The notes under the pieces are model-generated. The model saw only the letters and a program-made list of their open reading frames with translations. It searched no databases and was not told the origin of the DNA. A stretch of 8,858 nt of DNA from a bacterium (lineage in GTDB: Bacteria; Bdellovibrionota; FAC87; UBA2466). The stretch lies in contig JAIEOG010000337.1 in assembly GCA_019750655.1 (NCBI GenBank), forward strand, positions 1 through 8,858. The letters run 5' to 3'. The translations under genes and the position numbers were made by a program. Positions 5,756 to 8,858 of the stretch are shown here, one piece after another. How positions within the stretch are numbered: position 1 is the first letter of the stretch; the number at the start of each line of letters is the position of its first letter.

Positions 5756-6111
5756 AGAACATTCAGGAGAGCTTCGCGGATCGTCTCCAACGACGTTGGC
5801 TTTACTAGGTAATCGTGGGCTCCGGCTTCGATTGCCGATACAGCTACTTCTTCCTGATCTAGACCGCTTAGGATCACTATCCGAGGATTCGGCCTTACTC
5901 TTGCCAGGATCAAGCGAGTGGCATCTAGGCCCGACATTTTGGGCATCACTAAGTCCATAAGGACTAGGCCCGGTTGGTGTTTTTCACACATCGCTACTGC
6001 CTCTGCGCCAGTGGTTGCAGTCGCTACGATATCGAAATCGTGGTCCAAAGCCCGCGTTAGTTGCTCGAGAGCTTCGGGATGGTCTTCGACTAAAAGAAGC
6101 GTTGGTTTCAT
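5740..6111 (-). CDS. Stand-alone receiver-domain response regulator (CheY/Spo0F-like)
   Basis: 123 residues from ATG 6111, preceded by GAGG (6117-6120) five bases upstream. A longer frame to 6267 has no supporting RBS and would run into the divergent kinase gene. The protein is a single receiver domain. Glu9 and Asp10 form the acidic pocket (LLLVEDH), Asp53 is the phosphoacceptor (LVLMDLVMPKMSG), Ser82 is the conserved hydroxyl residue (VILSG), and Lys104 lies in DYLVKP. No DNA-binding or enzymatic output domain follows; the protein ends a few residues after helix 5 (LLNVLKKAA). It probably acts by protein contact or as a phosphate relay or sink. Its start faces the CHASE2 kinase with 26 bp between them. 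Its 3' end overlaps the stop of the 5018 gene by 4 bp. Confidence 0.94.
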   Translation of the reverse strand: MKPTLLLVEDHPEALEQLTRALDHDFDIVATATTGAEAVAMCEKHQPGLVLMDLVMPKMSGLDATRLILARVRPNPRIVILSGLDQEEVAVSAIEAGAHDYLVKPTSLETIREALLNVLKKAA

Positions 6112-6116
6112 GCCTA

Positions 6117-6120
6117 CCTC
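6117..6120 (-). promoter_or_regulatory. Ribosome-binding site of the receiver gene
   Basis: GAGG on the minus strand, five bases before ATG 6111. It supports the 123-residue form, which begins directly with the first receiver strand. Confidence 0.7.
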
Positions 6121-6137
6121 AAAGTAAGCTCCGCGCC

Positions 6138-7688
6138 GTGCCACTGATTTCACTCGTGCTGCGCATTGCTCTTTGTTCGGTTGTCGCGTTTCTACCGCTG
6201 CCGGGCCTCGAGCGTTGGTGCTCCGATGCCCTTTTCTGGCTGCGAGGTGTACGCCAGAGTCCGACACCCATTACTCTGGTCCGCATCGAGAACAGCGAAA
6301 TCACCGACCGCGCTTTGGCGCGCATCCAGCAATCACACCCCCGGCAAGTCGCCGTTTTCACGGCCGAAGCCCTGCGGGAAGACACCCTCCCGGACGACGA
6401 CTACACGGTGCGTCACGCCAATCTCGAAGGGGGCGTACTTCCGTCCCCAACCCTGCTCTCTTATCATCGGCTGATTGGGACTTCGGGTAAAACGCTGCCG
6501 AAATTCCCTCTGGCTATCGACTTTAGAGGCCCCGCTGGCAGCTACCCCACGGTGAGCGAGGAAGTCTTTTTCGCCCACCCACCGCCCGACTTCGCCGACA
6601 AGATTGTTCTTCTAGGCCCTTCGGGAGGTTGGCCTCGCACTGCCGTGGGCAAAATGTCAGCGCTCGAGTTGCAGGCCAATACTCTCGACACCCTCTGGCA
6701 GGGCCGCGCGCTGAAAGCACCACCGCAGTGGCTCACCCGATTTCTTACGCTGCTGACGATTGCGGCGAGTGTGGCGTCGATTCTCTGGCTGCCGTTGCAA
6801 TTCACTTGGCTCGCGCTCGCCCTTCTTACGGGGGCCTGGGTGGCCGCGGGCGTCGCCTGCTTGGCATACGCCCAAGTTTCATTGAACACCGCCAACCCAC
6901 TCGTCGCACTGCTTTTTAGCCACTTGCTTTTGTATGGATTCAAAGTGCGGCGTCGTGAGGCCGAATACTGGCGCGTGCAAAAAGAGAGTGAATACAGTCG
7001 GCAACTCGAGGAGTTTAAGAACAACTTCATTTCGCTCTTCAGCCACGATCTAAAAACGCCCATTGCCCGCATCAAAGCCATCTGCCATGGCGCCTTATCG
7101 GAACCCGAAGGCACGCCTGCGAAAACGCTCGACTCACTGAAAAACATCAACCGCGCGAGCGAAGAGCTATCGCGCCTCATTAGCGACATTCTCAAAGTCA
7201 CCAAAATGGAATCCATGTCGCTCGAAGTGCAGCGCGATGCGGTCGATCTCAATCGAACGGTCGAGCTCGCAGTCGCACGCCTCAAGCACCTGGCTGAGGA
7301 TAAACGCGTTCGCCTCGTGCTCGACTTGGAACCGCTTTTCCCCATCGAGGGCGATCCGCAGCTAGTGCAGGAAATCGTCTTAAACCTTGCGGAAAATGGC
7401 GTGAAATACAGCCAGCCAGGTAACGAAGTGCTCATCCGTACCAAGGAAGAACCCGGACGCGTGCGCGTCACCGTCGAGGACCAGGGGGCCGGAATCCCCG
7501 AAGACGAGCTGCCGAGAGTCACCGGAAAGTTCTACCGCGCACGCAACGCCGCTAAGCAAACGAGCGGTTCAGGCCTCGGCCTCTTTCTCGCCAAGTATTT
7601 CGTGGAGTTGCACCACGGTGGGCTAGAAATCCAAAGCCAAGAGGGCCGAGGAACCACCGTAAGTTTCTGGCTTCCTTCACCTAATTGA
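6138..7688 (+). CDS. Membrane histidine kinase with compact CHASE2 sensor domain
   Basis: 516 residues from GTG 6138, directly before the first membrane helix (about 3-22). A TTG at 6102 would add a basic SKLR segment and overlap the receiver gene; neither start has a clear SD. Residues 22-198 resemble CHASE2, an extracytoplasmic sensor domain. They hold the entry LFWLRGVRQSPTPITLVRIE and the conserved exit with IDFRGPAGSYPTVS, IVLLGPSGG and ELQANTLDTLWQGRAL. The middle is shorter than usual. Three clustered helices (about 199-217, 221-245, 250-267) follow, the typical CHASE2-to-cytoplasm arrangement. The HisKA domain has phospho-accepting His303 (FSHDLKTP). The ATPase domain has the N box LNLAENGVKYS (Asn420), G1 DQGAGIP (448-454), F box GKFYRA and G2 GSGLGLFLAK (477-486). 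All catalytic boxes look intact. The NtrC-family regulator 33 bp downstream is the probable partner. Confidence 0.93.
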   Translation: MPLISLVLRIALCSVVAFLPLPGLERWCSDALFWLRGVRQSPTPITLVRIENSEITDRALARIQQSHPRQVAVFTAEALREDTLPDDDYTVRHANLEGGVLPSPTLLSYHRLIGTSGKTLPKFPLAIDFRGPAGSYPTVSEEVFFAHPPPDFADKIVLLGPSGGWPRTAVGKMSALELQANTLDTLWQGRALKAPPQWLTRFLTLLTIAASVASILWLPLQFTWLALALLTGAWVAAGVACLAYAQVSLNTANPLVALLFSHLLLYGFKVRRREAEYWRVQKESEYSRQLEEFKNNFISLFSHDLKTPIARIKAICHGALSEPEGTPAKTLDSLKNINRASEELSRLISDILKVTKMESMSLEVQRDAVDLNRTVELAVARLKHLAEDKRVRLVLDLEPLFPIEGDPQLVQEIVLNLAENGVKYSQPGNEVLIRTKEEPGRVRVTVEDQGAGIPEDELPRVTGKFYRARNAAKQTSGSGLGLFLAKYFVELHHGGLEIQSQEGRGTTVSFWLPSPN

Positions 7689-7721
7689 CTCTGGTATGCA
7701 AGTCACAAGGGCGGTTGAATC

Positions 7722-8858
7722 GTGGATTCCATTCTCGTTGTCGACGATGAAAAAGAGCTTCGCGCTCAGCTGGTGAAGATCCTCACCCAGCGCGGCTACC
7801 AAGTCGACGAAGCCGCCAATGGCGTTGAGGCCCTGCAGAAACTCCAAACCGCATCGTACCCGCTCGTTCTATGCGATGTAAAAATGCCCGAGATGGACGG
7901 TTTGCAGTTCCTCAAACAAGTCCGGGAACAGCAGCATTCCTCCGCCGTCGTTTTGATTACGGCTCACGGTAATATCCGCGATGCGATTGAAGCCATCCGC
8001 GAGGGCGCCTTCGATTACGTGGAAAAGCCAATCGAAGAAAATAGCCTGATGCAGGTCGTGGAAAAAGCGGAACGCGCTTACTACCTCATCTACCGCATCT
8101 CCTACTCTGCACCCCAGCTCTCAGGCGAAGGCAGCGAATGCGTTGGCACAAGCCGCGGGATGAAGCGCGTCTTCAGCGTGGTTGAACGCCTCACGCGCGT
8201 AAATACTTCTGTTTTGATCCGTGGCGAAAACGGGACAGGCAAAGAGCTGGTCGCCAAAGCGATTCACTACAATAGCCCTCGCAAAGACGGCCCCTTTGTC
8301 GCCATCAACTGCGCAGCCATTCCGGAAAATCTGATTGAGAGCGAACTCTTTGGCCATGAGAAAGGCGCGTTCACGGGTGCCGATCAACGCAAGATCGGAA
8401 AGTTCCAGTTCGCCAGCAAGGGGACGCTCTTCCTGGACGAAATCGGAGACACCAGCCCAGCGACGCAAGTGAAGCTTTTGCGCGTGCTCCAAGACCACGC
8501 CTTCACGCCCGTGGGCGCCAACCGCGAAATCAAAGCCGATGTGCGGATTGTCGCGGCCACCAACCGTGATTTAGAAAAAGCGATCCGCGATGGCAAATTC
8601 CGCGAAGATCTCTTTTATCGCTTGAGTGTCATGCCGATTTTCTTGCCGCCATTGCGCGACCGGCGCGAGGACATCCCGGCTCTCGTGCACCACTTCATTG
8701 ATAAGTTCAATCAGGAGCACGGCTCGCGCATCAAAGGCATTAGTGCCGACGCGTTGCAGACTTTGGAAAACTTCCACTGGCCCGGGAATATCCGCGAGCT
8801 GGAAAACGCAATCGAACACGCTTTCGTCGTCGAGACTAAGGACCAGATTTCCTTCTTC
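7722..8858 (+). CDS. Sigma54-dependent NtrC-family response regulator; 3' end outside window
   Basis: 379 residues are visible from GTG 7722. An in-frame TGA four bases before it leaves no earlier start, and the SD is weak (AAGGGCGG). The receiver domain spans 1-120 with Asp8/Asp9 (VVDDE), phospho-site Asp52 (LCDVKMPEMDG), Thr80 (LITAHG) and Lys102 (VEKP). The AAA+ sigma54-interaction domain starts near 141. It has Walker A GENGTGKE (168-175), GAFTGA (215-220, the loop that contacts sigma54), Walker B LFLDEIGD (236-243), sensor segment IVAATNRDL (276-284), FREDLFYR (293-300) and WPGNIREL (353-360). The usual Fis-type DNA-binding helix-turn-helix would lie beyond the window edge. It should open sigma54 promoters when phosphorylated, most likely by the kinase just upstream. 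Targets cannot be read from this window. Confidence 0.96.
   Translation, partial: MDSILVVDDEKELRAQLVKILTQRGYQVDEAANGVEALQKLQTASYPLVLCDVKMPEMDGLQFLKQVREQQHSSAVVLITAHGNIRDAIEAIREGAFDYVEKPIEENSLMQVVEKAERAYYLIYRISYSAPQLSGEGSECVGTSRGMKRVFSVVERLTRVNTSVLIRGENGTGKELVAKAIHYNSPRKDGPFVAINCAAIPENLIESELFGHEKGAFTGADQRKIGKFQFASKGTLFLDEIGDTSPATQVKLLRVLQDHAFTPVGANREIKADVRIVAATNRDLEKAIRDGKFREDLFYRLSVMPIFLPPLRDRREDIPALVHHFIDKFNQEHGSRIKGISADALQTLENFHWPGNIRELENAIEHAFVVETKDQISFF

Noticed and set aside
6128..6143. Possible sigma54 promoter (TGGCAC on the minus strand) before the receiver gene
   Set aside because: TGGCAC matches a -24 element, but the nearest GC is one base off the strict -12 spacing and the TTG is missing. 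The implied start would be only about 5 nt from the ATG, cutting into the SD. The bases also encode the kinase start.
6112..6267. N-terminal extension of the receiver to 6267
   Set aside because: Receiver domains begin at the first strand encoded right after ATG 6111, which has its own SD. The extension is antisense to the kinase.
6542..7522. Long open frame of 326 codons on the minus strand
   Set aside because: It lies wholly antisense to the kinase catalytic region. Its Ser/Arg-rich translation has no domain character and is explained by GC-biased codon use of the real gene.

Overview
The window looks like chromosomal DNA from a Gram-negative bacterium of moderately high GC. It carries a TonB-dependent receptor, a lipoprotein with a lipobox, two outer-membrane beta-barrel candidates and a sigma54-type response regulator. 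A protease with a Cys/helix/Arg C-terminal tail resembling MYXO-CTERM sorting signals points to the former Deltaproteobacteria (Bdellovibrionota or Myxococcota-like lineages). That placement is inference; no rRNA or marker gene is present. Nothing suggests a phage, transposon or CRISPR locus, and coding density is very high.

Region 1 (1-3001, minus strand) is a vitamin B12 uptake unit. A cobalamin riboswitch (2823-3001) lies directly in front of a BtuB-like TonB-dependent receptor with a TTG start (860-2791). The receptor overlaps by 19 bp a secreted lipoprotein (start 878, running off the left edge) that looks like a YncE/YVTN-type beta-propeller. This parallels the BtuB-BtuG pairing of Bacteroidetes, where a surface propeller lipoprotein captures B12 for the receptor. 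It is the most interesting biological hypothesis here.

Region 2 (3074-4933): an Nfu-type Fe-S carrier on the plus strand converges with a minus-strand two-gene unit. That unit is a small barrel-like exported protein, translationally coupled (ATGA overlap) to a metzincin zinc protease with a sorting-type C-terminus. The barrel gene probably starts at an ATT codon. The intergenic region 4934-5017 carries two inverted copies of an extended -10-like motif, one facing each divergent gene.

Region 3 (5018-5743): an exported beta-barrel protein of unknown role, with a probable intrinsic terminator built over its stop codon.

Region 4 (5740-8858) is a signalling cluster. A stand-alone CheY-like receiver (minus) is divergent, with only 26 bp between starts, from a membrane histidine kinase with a compact CHASE2 sensor (plus). 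A sigma54-dependent NtrC-family response regulator follows the kinase 33 bp downstream and runs off the right edge. The kinase and NtrC-type regulator are the likely cognate pair. The lone receiver may be a second output or a phosphate sink of the same kinase.
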